Of a stretch of DNA of 64,000 nt, positions 50,424 through 60,375 are shown piece by piece; positions within the stretch are counted from its first letter, which is position 1; each line of letters begins with the position of its first letter. The position numbers and the translations under genes were made by a program. Where the stretch lies: positions 1-64,000 of the forward strand of contig JABMNR010000092.1 of the NCBI GenBank assembly GCA_013203465.1, read 5' to 3'. The notes under the pieces are model-generated. The model did not search any database and had not been told where the DNA came from. It worked only from the letters and a program-made list of their open reading frames with translations. Origin of the DNA: Alphaproteobacteria bacterium (GTDB taxonomy: Bacteria > Pseudomonadota > Alphaproteobacteria > Thalassobaculales > Thalassobaculaceae).

Positions 50424-53393
50424 TCAGGCCCTCGGTGCGCCAATGATCCGGTCGTACTGCTCGCTCACACCCCTTGAGAGCGCCTCCAGATTACGTTCCA
50501 GAGTGGCGAAGTCGACCGCGCGTCCGGTGCGGGCCAGACGGCGCTTGAGCGCCTCGGGAGCGGTCTCGACATCGAACCGATCGCCGACCGTGAGCCGCAG
50601 CAGACCCTGCAGATTGCGCCATATGTGGGTCGCGTTGGTCAGGAACTTGGCGTCTTCCTCCCGGAGGATGCCGTTCTCGCCAAGCTTGCGAAACGCCTCG
50701 GCGGTATTGCCGTCGATCACCTTGGGATGGGCGTGGCCGTGACGCAGTTGCAGGTACTGGGCGATGAACTCCAGATCGAGCAAGCCACCGCGCCAGTGCT
50801 TGACCTGCCAGGGACTGGTCGAGGCGTGCTCCTTGGCGGTGCGGGCGCGCATGGAGGCAACGTCGGCCAACAGGGCATCGGGGTCGCGTTCGGCCGTTAG
50901 GATGCGGCGGATACCGTCTTCCAGTTTCCGCCGTAGTCCCGGTGACGCGGTCACGACCCGCGCACGGGTCAATGCCATGCGTTCCCAGGTCCAGGCGTCG
51001 TTCTGGTGATACTTCTCGAAGGTTTCGAGCGCGGTGGCGACCGGTGCCTTTTGACCGTCCGGCCGAAGCCGCATGTCGACCTCGTACAACGCACCCTCCG
51101 CCGTCTTCGCCGACAACGCCGAGATCAGTCGCTGGCCAAGCCGAATGGCGTAGGCCGAGGCCATCAGCGGCTTGTCGCCGTCACTCTCGGCATCGAGCGG
51201 AGCGTCATAGAGAAAAATAAGGTCGAGATCGGAGCCGTGGCTGAGTTCTCGGCCGCCGTACTTGCCAAGCGCCAGAACCGCGAGGGTCGGTGCGTCGTCG
51301 TCGCCCGCTTGCCGGGGCAACCGGCCGTGCCGACGGGCGAAGTCACGCTCAACCCACGGCAGCAGAGACCGGATGGTGGCGTCGGCGATGTCCGAGAAGG
51401 TCTCACCCGCACGATCGGCGTCGAGATGCGCCTCAATGATCTGCACGCCGACCTGGAACCGCCGATCGCCGGTCCAGCGCCGGGTGACGTCGAGCGCCGC
51501 CTCATAGTCGTCGACCACCCGCAGGTGGCCGGACAGCTCGGCCGTCAGCGCGTCGGCGTTGGGCAGAGGCGCCATGACGTCATGGGTCAGCACACCTTCG
51601 AACAGCGCCGGCTCACGTCCAAGCTGGGCGGCGAGCGAGGGCGCCATGCCCAGAATCTCGGCCATGACCTCGATCAGCTTGGGATTGGCGTGAAACAAGC
51701 TGAAGATCTGCACCCCGGCGGGTAGCGCCTCCAGGAACCGGTCGAAACGGCGAAACGCTTGGTCGGGCTGCGGCATACGCCCCAGCGCGGCCAGCAAAGC
51801 CGGTGTCAGCTCGGTGAGCAACTGGCGCGCCCGTTCGCTGCGGGTGGCCCGAATCTTTCCGCGATGCCAGGAACGGACGGTTTCGGCCAGTGCGCTTGGA
51901 TCCTCGAAACCGAGGTCCGACAGGGTGGCGATGGTTTCGGGATCGTCGTCGCTTCCGGTGAAGACGAGGCTTCCCGCCTCGCTGGTTGGCACGGTCAAGG
52001 CGGGCGCCTCCTCGAACAGGCGAGCGTACTGATAGGCCACGGTGTGCAGATGATGCGCAAGATCGCCGCGAAAGTCCCGTGGATCCTCATAACCGAGGAA
52101 GGCGGCGAAACGGTCGAGTTCCGCGGGTTCCGCGGGCAGGGTCTGGGTTTGTTTGTCCTCAACCATCTGCAGGCGGTGCTCGACCTTGCGCAGGAAGCGG
52201 TAGGCGAGGGTAAGAGCGTTGGCCACCGCCCCATCCACCCGACCCGCCTCGACAAGGGCGCGCAATCCAGCCTCGGTGCCGCGCACCCGCAGTCGGGCAT
52301 CGCGACCACCCCAAATAAGCTGTTGGGTTTGCACGAAAAACTCGATCTCGCGAATGCCTCCGCGTCCGAGTTTGATGTTCTGGCCCTCGGCCTTAACCAC
52401 CGTGGCGCGGCGATGGGAGGCGATCTGCCGCTTGATCGAATGCACGTCTTGAATGGCGGCGAAATCCAGATGCTTGCGCCAGATGAAAGGGCGGAGTGCC
52501 TTCAAGAAGGTGTCGGCGGAGGTTGGGTCCGAGGCGATTGGCCGCGCCTTGATCATGGCCGCCCGTTCCCAGTTCTGCCCCATGCTCTCGTAGTAGACTT
52601 CGGCCGTCGTCATCGGAATGGCGGGTGGGGTCGAGGACGGATCGGGCCGCAGCCGCAGATCGGTGCGAAACACGTAGCCGTCGGCGGTCCGCTCCTCCAT
52701 CAGCTTGACCATCGTACGGGTGGCCGAGGCGAAGGCCTGCCGCAATTCGAGGTGATCGGCATAGGCCGGCAAGGTGTCGTCGTAGAGGACGATCAGGTCG
52801 ACATCGCTGGAATAGTTGAGCTCGTGCGCGCCCAGCTTGCCCATGCCGAGGCAGATCAGGCCCGAGCCGATGATCGGATCGTCGGAGACAGGTAGCGGAA
52901 GTTTGCCGCGCCGGATCGCCTCGGTCAGCGCTTGCCGCCAGGCGGCGGTCAACGCCCCGTCGGCGGTCTCCGAGATGGCGGTGGTAACTTCCACCAGATC
53001 CCAGAAGCCGGCAATGTCGGCCAAAGCGATCGTGATTGCCGCCCGCCGTTTGGCGGCCCGTAGCGCGGTCATGACGACGGCCTCGTCGCCGATCTCGATG
53101 CTGGCCAGCTCGGCGCGCACCCGCGCGAAAGTGCGATCGACGCCGTCGGCAAAAGCGCTGGTCACGAAGGGAAGCTCACGCAGCATGTCGCGGGTTAGGT
53201 AGGGGCTGTGCGACAGGATACCCTCCACCAGCCCCCGGGTGTCCGCGTCCTCCATCAGCGCCATGGCGCGGTCCGCGTCCTCGCGCTTCAGCTCGGCTGC
53301 CCGTTCACGCCATCTTTCCAGGCCGATTCGGGCGGATTGAGGGTCGGTAACGACCGGAATCGTGCGCGGCTGGAGCGTGAAGGTCACAGGCAT
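50424..53393 (-). CDS. glnE: Glutamine synthetase adenylyltransferase/adenylyl-removing enzyme
   Basis: A protein of about 989 aa with two nucleotidyltransferase domains that add AMP to, or remove it from, glutamine synthetase according to PII and glutamine. The first domain has GMGKLGAHELNYSSDVDLIV near residue 240, and the second has ALGKYGGRELSHGSDLDLIF near residue 715. RAMIKARPIASD and a GlnD-PII-like helical spacer lie between them. The start is uncertain: the ATG at 53393 abuts its GGGA, whereas a GTG at 53387 lies 6 bases beyond it and may be the true start. It is divergent from the AsmA-like gene with about 140 bases between. Confidence 0.95.
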   Translation of the reverse strand: MPVTFTLQPRTIPVVTDPQSARIGLERWRERAAELKREDADRAMALMEDADTRGLVEGILSHSPYLTRDMLRELPFVTSAFADGVDRTFARVRAELASIEIGDEAVVMTALRAAKRRAAITIALADIAGFWDLVEVTTAISETADGALTAAWRQALTEAIRRGKLPLPVSDDPIIGSGLICLGMGKLGAHELNYSSDVDLIVLYDDTLPAYADHLELRQAFASATRTMVKLMEERTADGYVFRTDLRLRPDPSSTPPAIPMTTAEVYYESMGQNWERAAMIKARPIASDPTSADTFLKALRPFIWRKHLDFAAIQDVHSIKRQIASHRRATVVKAEGQNIKLGRGGIREIEFFVQTQQLIWGGRDARLRVRGTEAGLRALVEAGRVDGAVANALTLAYRFLRKVEHRLQMVEDKQTQTLPAEPAELDRFAAFLGYEDPRDFRGDLAHHLHTVAYQYARLFEEAPALTVPTSEAGSLVFTGSDDDPETIATLSDLGFEDPSALAETVRSWHRGKIRATRSERARQLLTELTPALLAALGRMPQPDQAFRRFDRFLEALPAGVQIFSLFHANPKLIEVMAEILGMAPSLAAQLGREPALFEGVLTHDVMAPLPNADALTAELSGHLRVVDDYEAALDVTRRWTGDRRFQVGVQIIEAHLDADRAGETFSDIADATIRSLLPWVERDFARRHGRLPRQAGDDDAPTLAVLALGKYGGRELSHGSDLDLIFLYDAPLDAESDGDKPLMASAYAIRLGQRLISALSAKTAEGALYEVDMRLRPDGQKAPVATALETFEKYHQNDAWTWERMALTRARVVTASPGLRRKLEDGIRRILTAERDPDALLADVASMRARTAKEHASTSPWQVKHWRGGLLDLEFIAQYLQLRHGHAHPKVIDGNTAEAFRKLGENGILREEDAKFLTNATHIWRNLQGLLRLTVGDRFDVETAPEALKRRLARTGRAVDFATLERNLEALSRGVSEQYDRIIGAPRA

Positions 53394-53534
53394 TCCCGGT
53401 ATCGGACCGATGATCGCTTGAGAGTGCGGAGAAGCGTCCGGTCCGGTCAAGACAGGACATCGTGCCGTCCCGCGCAACGTGATAACACTTTTGGCAATGT
53501 TTCGTTCCGCGGAACCGATCGGAGAGCCGCGTCC

Positions 53535-56500
53535 GTGATCCGCCGCACCACCGTCTTGTGCTTGGAGATTGTGCTCGCCCTCGTGTTGGGCGTGGTGGTG
53601 GCTGGGTCGGTGTTGGCATGGCGCCTGTCGAAAGGGCCGATCGTGATCGATGGCGCGCGACCCTATGTCGAGCGCATGCTGAGCGATCCAACAACCGGCC
53701 TGAGCAGCCGCGTCGGCGAGACCGCCATCGTCTGGAGCATTTGGAACAAAGCCTTCGACCTGGTCGCCCGCGACGTCACGGTGCGAGAAGTCGATGGACC
53801 AATCCGCGCCCAGGTCGCGACCGTATCGGTCGGGCTGAGTACACGGGCCCTGCTGTCCGGCCAATTGGCCCCCAAGCGAATCGACGTGATCCGACCCAGG
53901 GTCACGGTGATCCGCGCGTTGGACGGCGGATGGCGGTTGTTGCCGGAAACCGCGACCGAGGCGACAGCGAGCGAAACCGATCTCGACCTCAACGGAATAC
54001 TGCGACGCCTGTCCAACCCGATCGATGATAGGACGCCACTCGCCTTCCTCCGTATCGTGCAGGTGCGCGAGGCGTCGGTTACCCTGGTTGACGCCGCCGG
54101 ACGTTTCGCGATTTCGCTCGATCGGGTGACGGCCTCGCTGGAACGCACGCCGGACGGCTTGTCGTTCTCCGTCGACGGCCGGGCCGACTGGGGTGATGCC
54201 GCACCGAACCCGTTCAAGGTCTCGGGCCGCTATCGCCTGGAGGAAGGCCGCGTCACGCTCGACGCCCAGTTGAACAAGCTACCGCTCGACCGGCTTGCCG
54301 AGGTCGACACGGCGCTCGCACCACTTGCCGGTGTTGCCGTGCCGGTCGATCTGCGGCTGAAGGGTGAGATCGGCCTGGTTGGCCAGCGGCCGCTCGGCTC
54401 GGCTCGGCTCGTCATCGGTGCCGGTGAGGTGCTAATCCCCGAGCTGTACCCCAAACCCCGCACGGTGCGGGGGGGCGCGATCGGGATCGAGATCACTGAC
54501 GACTTGAATGAAATTGCCGTCGACGCGTCCCTTGATGTTGAAGGGGTCGTGCTGGCGGCTAACGCGACATTGACTCGTGATCGCTCTGGTTACGCGATGA
54601 CCGTGGACGTCGCCACCGCCGGGGTGCCGATTGACGCGTTGGAGCGCTACTGGCCACCAGACATCGCGCCGCCAGCGCGAGAATGGGTAACCGACAATCT
54701 GGAAGGGGGCTCAGCCAGCGCGGCCACCCTGCGGGCCGTGGGGTGGCTCGATCCACGTGACGTGGGAACCTTGCGGATCGACAGCCTGGATGGACGGATC
54801 GATTTCTCGGGCATCGAAACCCATTACTTCCGTCCGCTGCCACCAGTCGTCGACACGGTCGGATCGGCGGTGTTCGACGCGGAAACTTTCAACATCGACA
54901 TCGCCTCGGGACACCTACGGTCAATCGACGTGTTGCCGTCGCGGGTCACCATCCGGGGGCTTGGCGCTGCGCAGGACGAGGTGGCGGATGTGGAATTGGC
55001 GATCCGCGGGCCCTTGGCCGAGGCGCTGCGCGTCTTGGACAGCGAGCCTCTCGGTTACCCGCGCAAGCTTGGCATCGATGTCGATCGTGTGGTGGGCCGC
55101 GCTGGGGCGCGGTTGCGCTTCGAGATACCGCTGCTCAGGGATCTCGATGTCGATGACATCAAGGTCGCGGCGGCCGCCAATCTGGCGGGGGTGACATTTC
55201 CAGGCGCGGTGGCCGGCAAGGATTTGACCGACGCCACGTTGAGCCTCGACTTGACGGGCGCGGGTATGACGCTTGAAGGGACGGGCCAGGTGCTGGGCGA
55301 GCTGGCCGAGGTGCGGCTCGACCAACGGTTCCACGATCAGGCCGGCTATACCAGCCGGGCGGGGATTTCCACCCGGCTGACGGCGGCGGATCTGGCGGAA
55401 TTGGGTCTGGATGCGACCGGGCTGATGGACGGCCGTCTCGCGATGATGGCGCACGTTGAGACCTCGCTTGATGGGTCGGCGCGTACCGAAATCGAGGCCG
55501 ACTTACAAGACACCGGGCTCACGCTTAAGCCACTGGGATGGCACAAGCCGCCTGGATCGGCCGGGGTGCTCCGCCTCACCCTTCTCGAACCGGCCGCCGG
55601 GCCGCCGTCGATCCAGGGATTGGACCTGAAGACCGCCGATCTGGTCGTGGCGGGAACCGTGACCTTGGATCGGGATGGTCGGTTTCTGTTGGCCGATCTG
55701 TCGCGGCTGCGCCTGGGTCGGACCGATGCCGCCGGCCGGGTCGAACGCGGTACCGATGGGGTGTGGCGCGCCGCCTTGGATGGGACGGTTATTGACCTCT
55801 CGCCAATCCTCGACCGGGAGGACCAAGACGACCGGCCGGACGGGTTAGTGCTGGACGTCCGGGTGTCGGCCGGCATCCTCCACCTCTCGGACACGGCGAC
55901 CCTGTCCGGCGCGGCGCTGGCCGTAAAACAGACAGGACCGCGCCTGTCGTCCATGACGCTGACCGGTGGGTTGGGCGCGGGCGAGATGTCGCTGACGGTC
56001 CAGCCGGTGGAGGGTGCCCGTTGGTTGTCGCTTCAAGCGGCCGATGCCGGCGCCGTGCTAACCGCCTTCGGGATCATCGATACGATCCGGGGCGGTCGGT
56101 TGCGCGCGGATGGTTGGGTGCTTGGTGACGATCTCGCCGACTCGCTCGACATCGCCGCGCGCATTGACGAGTTCCGGTTGGTCGACGCGCCGATCTTCGC
56201 GCAGGTGTTGTCGGTGGCGTCGATCACCGGGTTACAGGACGCGATTGCCGGAGACGGCATCCGCTTCGCCCGCGCCCGGGCGGACATCCTGACGAAAGGC
56301 AAGAAAGTGACCGTACGCAACGGCCTCGCCTATGGTCCGGGGCTGGGGTTGAAGGTCGAAGGCGTGATCGACGACGATGCGGGGACCATCGATGTCGGGG
56401 GTTTGCTGGCGCCGGCCTACTCTCTGTCGCGGTTGATCGACCGTATCCCGGTGCTGGGTGAGCTGATCACCGGCGGTGAGGGTGAGGGCTTGCTGGCCAC

Positions 56501-56681
56501 GGGGTTCCAGGTGACGGGGACACGCGACAAACCGCAGATTACTGTCAATCCGCTGACCGCGCTGGCGCCAGGTTTCGTGCGCGATCTGTTGTCGGCGGCC
56601 GCCCGCTCGGCCGATGCGCCGGAGGGTACGCCGCCGGCCAGCGGGACCGGACCCTCGCCACCCGAAGATCAGGGGCTTTGA
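53535..56681 (+). CDS. AsmA-like/YhdP-type (DUF3971) large envelope protein
   Basis: A 1048-aa protein anchored by one N-terminal helix (VLCLEIVLALVLGVVVAGSV) with the rest in the periplasm. It is long, beta-rich and repetitive, as in bridge-like lipid transfer proteins of the AsmA/YhdP/TamB group. DUF3971-like text near residues 390-470 includes TLRIDSLDGRIDFSGIETHY. The C-terminal AsmA-like region has VASITGLQDAIAGDGIRFAR and YGPGLGLKVEGVIDDDAGTI. The GTG start has GGAGAG 8 bases upstream. It probably helps carry phospholipid to the outer membrane (family knowledge). Confidence 0.87.
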   Translation: MIRRTTVLCLEIVLALVLGVVVAGSVLAWRLSKGPIVIDGARPYVERMLSDPTTGLSSRVGETAIVWSIWNKAFDLVARDVTVREVDGPIRAQVATVSVGLSTRALLSGQLAPKRIDVIRPRVTVIRALDGGWRLLPETATEATASETDLDLNGILRRLSNPIDDRTPLAFLRIVQVREASVTLVDAAGRFAISLDRVTASLERTPDGLSFSVDGRADWGDAAPNPFKVSGRYRLEEGRVTLDAQLNKLPLDRLAEVDTALAPLAGVAVPVDLRLKGEIGLVGQRPLGSARLVIGAGEVLIPELYPKPRTVRGGAIGIEITDDLNEIAVDASLDVEGVVLAANATLTRDRSGYAMTVDVATAGVPIDALERYWPPDIAPPAREWVTDNLEGGSASAATLRAVGWLDPRDVGTLRIDSLDGRIDFSGIETHYFRPLPPVVDTVGSAVFDAETFNIDIASGHLRSIDVLPSRVTIRGLGAAQDEVADVELAIRGPLAEALRVLDSEPLGYPRKLGIDVDRVVGRAGARLRFEIPLLRDLDVDDIKVAAAANLAGVTFPGAVAGKDLTDATLSLDLTGAGMTLEGTGQVLGELAEVRLDQRFHDQAGYTSRAGISTRLTAADLAELGLDATGLMDGRLAMMAHVETSLDGSARTEIEADLQDTGLTLKPLGWHKPPGSAGVLRLTLLEPAAGPPSIQGLDLKTADLVVAGTVTLDRDGRFLLADLSRLRLGRTDAAGRVERGTDGVWRAALDGTVIDLSPILDREDQDDRPDGLVLDVRVSAGILHLSDTATLSGAALAVKQTGPRLSSMTLTGGLGAGEMSLTVQPVEGARWLSLQAADAGAVLTAFGIIDTIRGGRLRADGWVLGDDLADSLDIAARIDEFRLVDAPIFAQVLSVASITGLQDAIAGDGIRFARARADILTKGKKVTVRNGLAYGPGLGLKVEGVIDDDAGTIDVGGLLAPAYSLSRLIDRIPVLGELITGGEGEGLLATGFQVTGTRDKPQITVNPLTALAPGFVRDLLSAAARSADAPEGTPPASGTGPSPPEDQGL

Positions 56682-56721
56682 GCCACGACGGGCATGACCC
56701 CGGATGAAGCCGTATCGGCTG

Positions 56722-57975
56722 TCAGACCACGCGAAGCAGGGCGTGGCGCTTCTTGCCGGCTGAGAGCTTCACGACGCCCTCGGCACTGATGTCGCTAAGC
56801 GCCAGGGTCGCGGCTTCGTCGTTGACCGCGGCGTCGTTCACCCGGGCACCGCCGCCGCGGATCAACCGCCTCGCCTCGCCCTTCGAGATCGCGAGCCCGG
56901 CATGGACCAAGGCGTCGATCACCGCTTGGCCGGACTCGATATCGGCACGCGTCACGTCGACTGTCGGCAGGCCCTCGGCTGCCTGCCCGGCCTCAAAGGT
57001 CTGGCGGGCGGTGATGGCCGCTTCCTCGGCTGCCGCCCGGCCGTGGCACAGCGCCGTTACCTCGGTTGCCAGGGTTTTCTTGGCCTCGTTGATCTCGGCG
57101 CCGTCCAACGCCTCCATGCGCGCGATCTCGTCCAGCGGCAACTCGGTGAACAGGCGCAGGAAACGGCCGACATCGGCGTCCTCGGTGTTGCGCCAGTACT
57201 GCCAGAAATCGTAGACGCTCAGACGGTCGGTGTTGAGCCACACCGCGCCCTGGGCGGTCTTGCCCATCTTGGCGCCCGACGCGCTGGTGATCAGCGGCGA
57301 CGTCAACCCGTAGATTGTTTGCTGGTCGACCCGGCGGGTCAGCTCGACGCCGTTGACGATGTTGCCCCACTGATCCGAGCCGCCCATCTGCAGCACGCAG
57401 CCATAGCGCCGGCGCAGCTCCAGGAAGTCGTAGGCCTGCAGGATCATGTAATTGAACTCAAGGAAACTCAGTGACTGCTCCCGCTCAAGGCGCAGCTTGA
57501 CGCTGTCGAAACTGAGCATCCGATTGACCGAGAAATGCGCGCCGTATTTACGCAGGAAGGGGATGTAGTGCAGCCCGTCCAGCCAGTCGGCGTTGTCCAC
57601 CATGACCGCGTCCGTCGGCCCGTCGCCGAAGGACAGGTATTTGTCGAACACGCTTTGGATTCCGGCCTTGTTGTCGGCGATCTCATCGTCGGACAGCAGC
57701 TTGCGCGCCTCATCCTTGAAGGACGGATCGCCGACCTTGGAGGTTCCGCCACCCATCAACACGATCGGCTTGTGGCCGGTCTTCTGCAGCCAGCGCAGCA
57801 GCATGATCTGCAACAACGAGCCGACATGCAGGCTGTCGGCGGTGCAGTCGAAGCCGATATAGGCGGTGACCATACCGTCCAGGCATTCTTGATCCAGGGC
57901 CTCCAGGTCGGTGCACTGGTGAAAGAATCCGCGATCCATGATCGCGTTCAGGAAATCGGAGCGCGGCGTGCTCAT
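56722..57975 (-). CDS. tyrS: Tyrosyl-tRNA synthetase
   Basis: A 417-aa class I aminoacyl-tRNA synthetase. The HIGH-like motif is [16 protein letters not shown] near residue 50. [18 protein letters not shown] contacts tyrosine, and KMGKTAQGA is the KMSKS-like loop. A C-terminal S4 RNA-binding domain ([20 protein letters not shown]) spans about residues 350-417. It is divergent from anmK with 108 bases between, a conserved pairing in alphaproteobacteria as I recall. Confidence 0.96.
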   Translation of the reverse strand: MSTPRSDFLNAIMDRGFFHQCTDLEALDQECLDGMVTAYIGFDCTADSLHVGSLLQIMLLRWLQKTGHKPIVLMGGGTSKVGDPSFKDEARKLLSDDEIADNKAGIQSVFDKYLSFGDGPTDAVMVDNADWLDGLHYIPFLRKYGAHFSVNRMLSFDSVKLRLEREQSLSFLEFNYMILQAYDFLELRRRYGCVLQMGGSDQWGNIVNGVELTRRVDQQTIYGLTSPLITSASGAKMGKTAQGAVWLNTDRLSVYDFWQYWRNTEDADVGRFLRLFTELPLDEIARMEALDGAEINEAKKTLATEVTALCHGRAAAEEAAITARQTFEAGQAAEGLPTVDVTRADIESGQAVIDALVHAGLAISKGEARRLIRGGGARVNDAAVNDEAATLALSDISAEGVVKLSAGKKRHALLRVV

Positions 57976-58083
57976 CTCAGTCTCGGCATAGCTGGCTCGG
58001 CATGGCTAGTCGAACGGGGCGCAGGATGTAGCACAACCGGGCGACCCGTTGAAGCATTGGCGACGGTGCGCGACACTGGGTCG

Positions 58084-59187
58084 ATGACCGAGCCACAATT
58101 GCTGACCGCCATTGGCCTGATGAGCGGAACCTCCATGGACGGTATCGACGCCGCACTGGTGCGCACCGATGGGTGCGATCGGGTCGAGACCGGCCCTGCC
58201 ATCACCGTGCCGTACGAAGATGGGTTTCGCGCGCGGCTGCGCGGGATTCTAGGCGCGAAGGGGCCGGTGCCGGAGGTCGAGGCGGAGCTTACCGATCTGC
58301 ACGCGCGCGCCGTGGAGACGCTGATGACCCACGCCGGGCTCGCCGCCGATGCGGTCGACCTCGTCGGGTTCCACGGGCATACGATTTGGCACGAGCCGGA
58401 GCATGGCAGAACGCGCCAGATCGGCGATGGCCAACGGCTGGCGGCCACGCTCGGTATCGATGTGGTGGGTGATTTCCGTACCGCCGACATGGATGCCGGC
58501 GGTGAGGGTGCGCCGTTGGCCCCGGTCTATCACCGAGCGTTGGTTGGTGCAGGACGGCGCCCGGCGGTGGTGCTGAACATGGGCGGGGTGGCCAACGTGA
58601 CCTGGATCGGCGAAGGCACGGACGATCTGCTCGCCTTTGACACCGGCCCCGGAAACGCGCCGATCGATGATTGGTGCTGGCGTATGGTGGGGCGGATGTT
58701 CGACCAGGACGGCCGGCTGGCGACGGCGGGCCAAGTCGACGCCGGACGGCTGGAACGGTTGCTGGCCCATCTGTATTTCGATCGTACGCCGCCGAAATCG
58801 CTCGATCGGGATGCGTTCCATGCCGAGGTTCAGGCGATCATCGAGGGGCTGTCGGTCGAGGACGGGGCGACCACCCTGACGGCGTTCGCGGCGCGCACCA
58901 TCGCTCAGGCGGCGCGATGGTTCCCATTCCCGGCCAGCCGGTGGATTGCGACCGGCGGCGGGCGGCACAATCCCGCGCTGATGGCGGCAATCCGCGAGGC
59001 GGTGAACCAGCCGGTCGAGGACGCCGATGCGCAAGGCTGGGATGGCGACGCGCTGGAAGCCCAGGCTTTCGCCTATCTGGCGGTGCGCGCGCGGCTGGGG
59101 CTGCCGATCAGTTTTCCCGGCACCACCGGCGTCGCGCGTCCGATGACCGGCGGGGTGCTGTTCCAGGCGACGGCGCGACGCGATTAG
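58084..59187 (+). CDS. anmK: Anhydro-N-acetylmuramic acid kinase
   Basis: A 367-aa cytosolic kinase that hydrolyses and phosphorylates 1,6-anhydro-MurNAc in cell-wall recycling. The ATP-binding GLMSGTSMDGIDAALV near residue 12, GDFRTADMDAGGEGAPL, VLNMGGVANVTWIG and DTGPGNAPIDDW are diagnostic. The C-terminal IATGGGRHNPALM also fits. Its stop overlaps the end of the convergent alpha/beta hydrolase by 4 bases. Confidence 0.95.
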   Translation: MTEPQLLTAIGLMSGTSMDGIDAALVRTDGCDRVETGPAITVPYEDGFRARLRGILGAKGPVPEVEAELTDLHARAVETLMTHAGLAADAVDLVGFHGHTIWHEPEHGRTRQIGDGQRLAATLGIDVVGDFRTADMDAGGEGAPLAPVYHRALVGAGRRPAVVLNMGGVANVTWIGEGTDDLLAFDTGPGNAPIDDWCWRMVGRMFDQDGRLATAGQVDAGRLERLLAHLYFDRTPPKSLDRDAFHAEVQAIIEGLSVEDGATTLTAFAARTIAQAARWFPFPASRWIATGGGRHNPALMAAIREAVNQPVEDADAQGWDGDALEAQAFAYLAVRARLGLPISFPGTTGVARPMTGGVLFQATARRD

Positions 59188-59846
59188 GCCGCGTCGTCGT
59201 CGGCGTCCTTCGGTGTCACCGAATCCATGTAATCCCCCACGATCTTGCCTAATTGGTCAATATGCTGGCCGAAGAAATGGTTGGCGCCCTTGATCATGGT
59301 GTGAGTGATGGTGATGCCGCGTTGGGTCGACAGCTTGTCGACCAGCTTCTTGACCGATTCCGGCGGCACCAGATCGTCCTTGTCCCCCTGAACCACCAGT
59401 CCAGAAGCCGGGCAGGGCGCCAGGAACGTAAAATCGAACATGTTGGCCGGCGGCGCTATGGAGATGAAACCGGTAATCTCCGGCCGGCGCATCAGAAGCT
59501 GCATGCCGATCCAGGCTCCGAACGAGAATCCGGCGATCCAACAATACTTGGCGTTGGGGTTGTAGGTTTGCAGCCAATCGAGCGCTGTGGCCGCGTCCGA
59601 CAATTCACCTTCACCGCCGGAATAGATGCCCTGCGACCGCCCAACGCCGCGAAAATTGAACCGCATCGTTGAGAAACCCCGTGCGACGAAGGTTTGATAC
59701 AGCGAGTAGACCACCTTGTTGTTCATGGTCCCGCCATGCTGCGGATGCGGGTGCAGCATCAGCGCGATCGGGGCGGTCGGCGCTGGGGCATGAAGATAGC
59801 GGGCTTCGATGCGGCCCTCAGGCCCGTTGATGATGATCTCGGGCAT
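59184..59846 (-). CDS. Small alpha/beta hydrolase
   Basis: A 220-aa cytosolic serine hydrolase of the group often annotated as dienelactone hydrolase-like. LMLHPHPQHGGTMNNKVVYS holds the oxyanion-hole region, RFNFRGVGRSQGIY follows, and the nucleophile is in GFSFGAWIGM near residue 105. The Asp is in VQGDKDDLVPPES and the His in IKGANHFFGQH. Substrate unknown. Convergent and overlapping with anmK by 4 bases. Confidence 0.9.
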   Translation of the reverse strand: MPEIIINGPEGRIEARYLHAPAPTAPIALMLHPHPQHGGTMNNKVVYSLYQTFVARGFSTMRFNFRGVGRSQGIYSGGEGELSDAATALDWLQTYNPNAKYCWIAGFSFGAWIGMQLLMRRPEITGFISIAPPANMFDFTFLAPCPASGLVVQGDKDDLVPPESVKKLVDKLSTQRGITITHTMIKGANHFFGQHIDQLGKIVGDYMDSVTPKDADDDAA

Positions 59847-60375
59847 TCTGTCCTCGCGTCGGTACGGCGGTGTCGCTCACATAACGTGGTTGTGCCGGTC
59901 TGTCCAATCCGCTGACGCGCTCAATGGGCCGCGCGCGGGGTGCACAGGCAGTGGCCGGTATCCCATTGCGTGGCGGGATGGCTCGTCGGTGTTGTTTCTG
60001 GTTCTTATCATAAGTTTGTACAGGGATGAGTAGGATAATAGCTCATTGCTGACGGTGTGGATTCAATGCGGCGAGGCAGGGCATTTCATTGTCTTGTCGT
60101 GAGCGGATTTCGCCCGGTTGCGTCGAGCGGAGTGGTGGACAGGGCGCGTAGCCTGAAGGAATGTTGCGCGGCCTACGGCCTCTGAGAACAGTTGGACAAT
60201 CAGGTTCGTTGGCTCCTGAACCGGCCGGCCGTCGAGGATGTGCTTGAGGGCCGGGTGCCCGGCACCGTTGGCACCAAGGCCGATCTTGAGACGCACTCGA
60301 CCGCCGCCGCTAACACCGCCGCCGCCGAACACCGCCATTGACGCAGCGGAATTCCGCGCCTACCCCATTTTCGCC
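59847..60375. other. Intergenic region without a recognised gene
   Basis: About 530 bases. The first 200 should contain the hydrolase promoter and an AT-richer patch at 60000-60060. Between 60060 and 60340 both strands stay open with coding-like triplet composition, but no start signal or known family is visible. It may be a decayed gene. The CCGCCGCCG run near 60303-60340 is low-complexity. Confidence 0.4.

Noticed and set aside
60063-60338. 91-aa - strand ORF in the gap before the cysteine desulfurase
   Set aside because: No start signal and no recognised family; the low-complexity CCG run drives the open frame. Kept only as a possible decayed gene in the region note.
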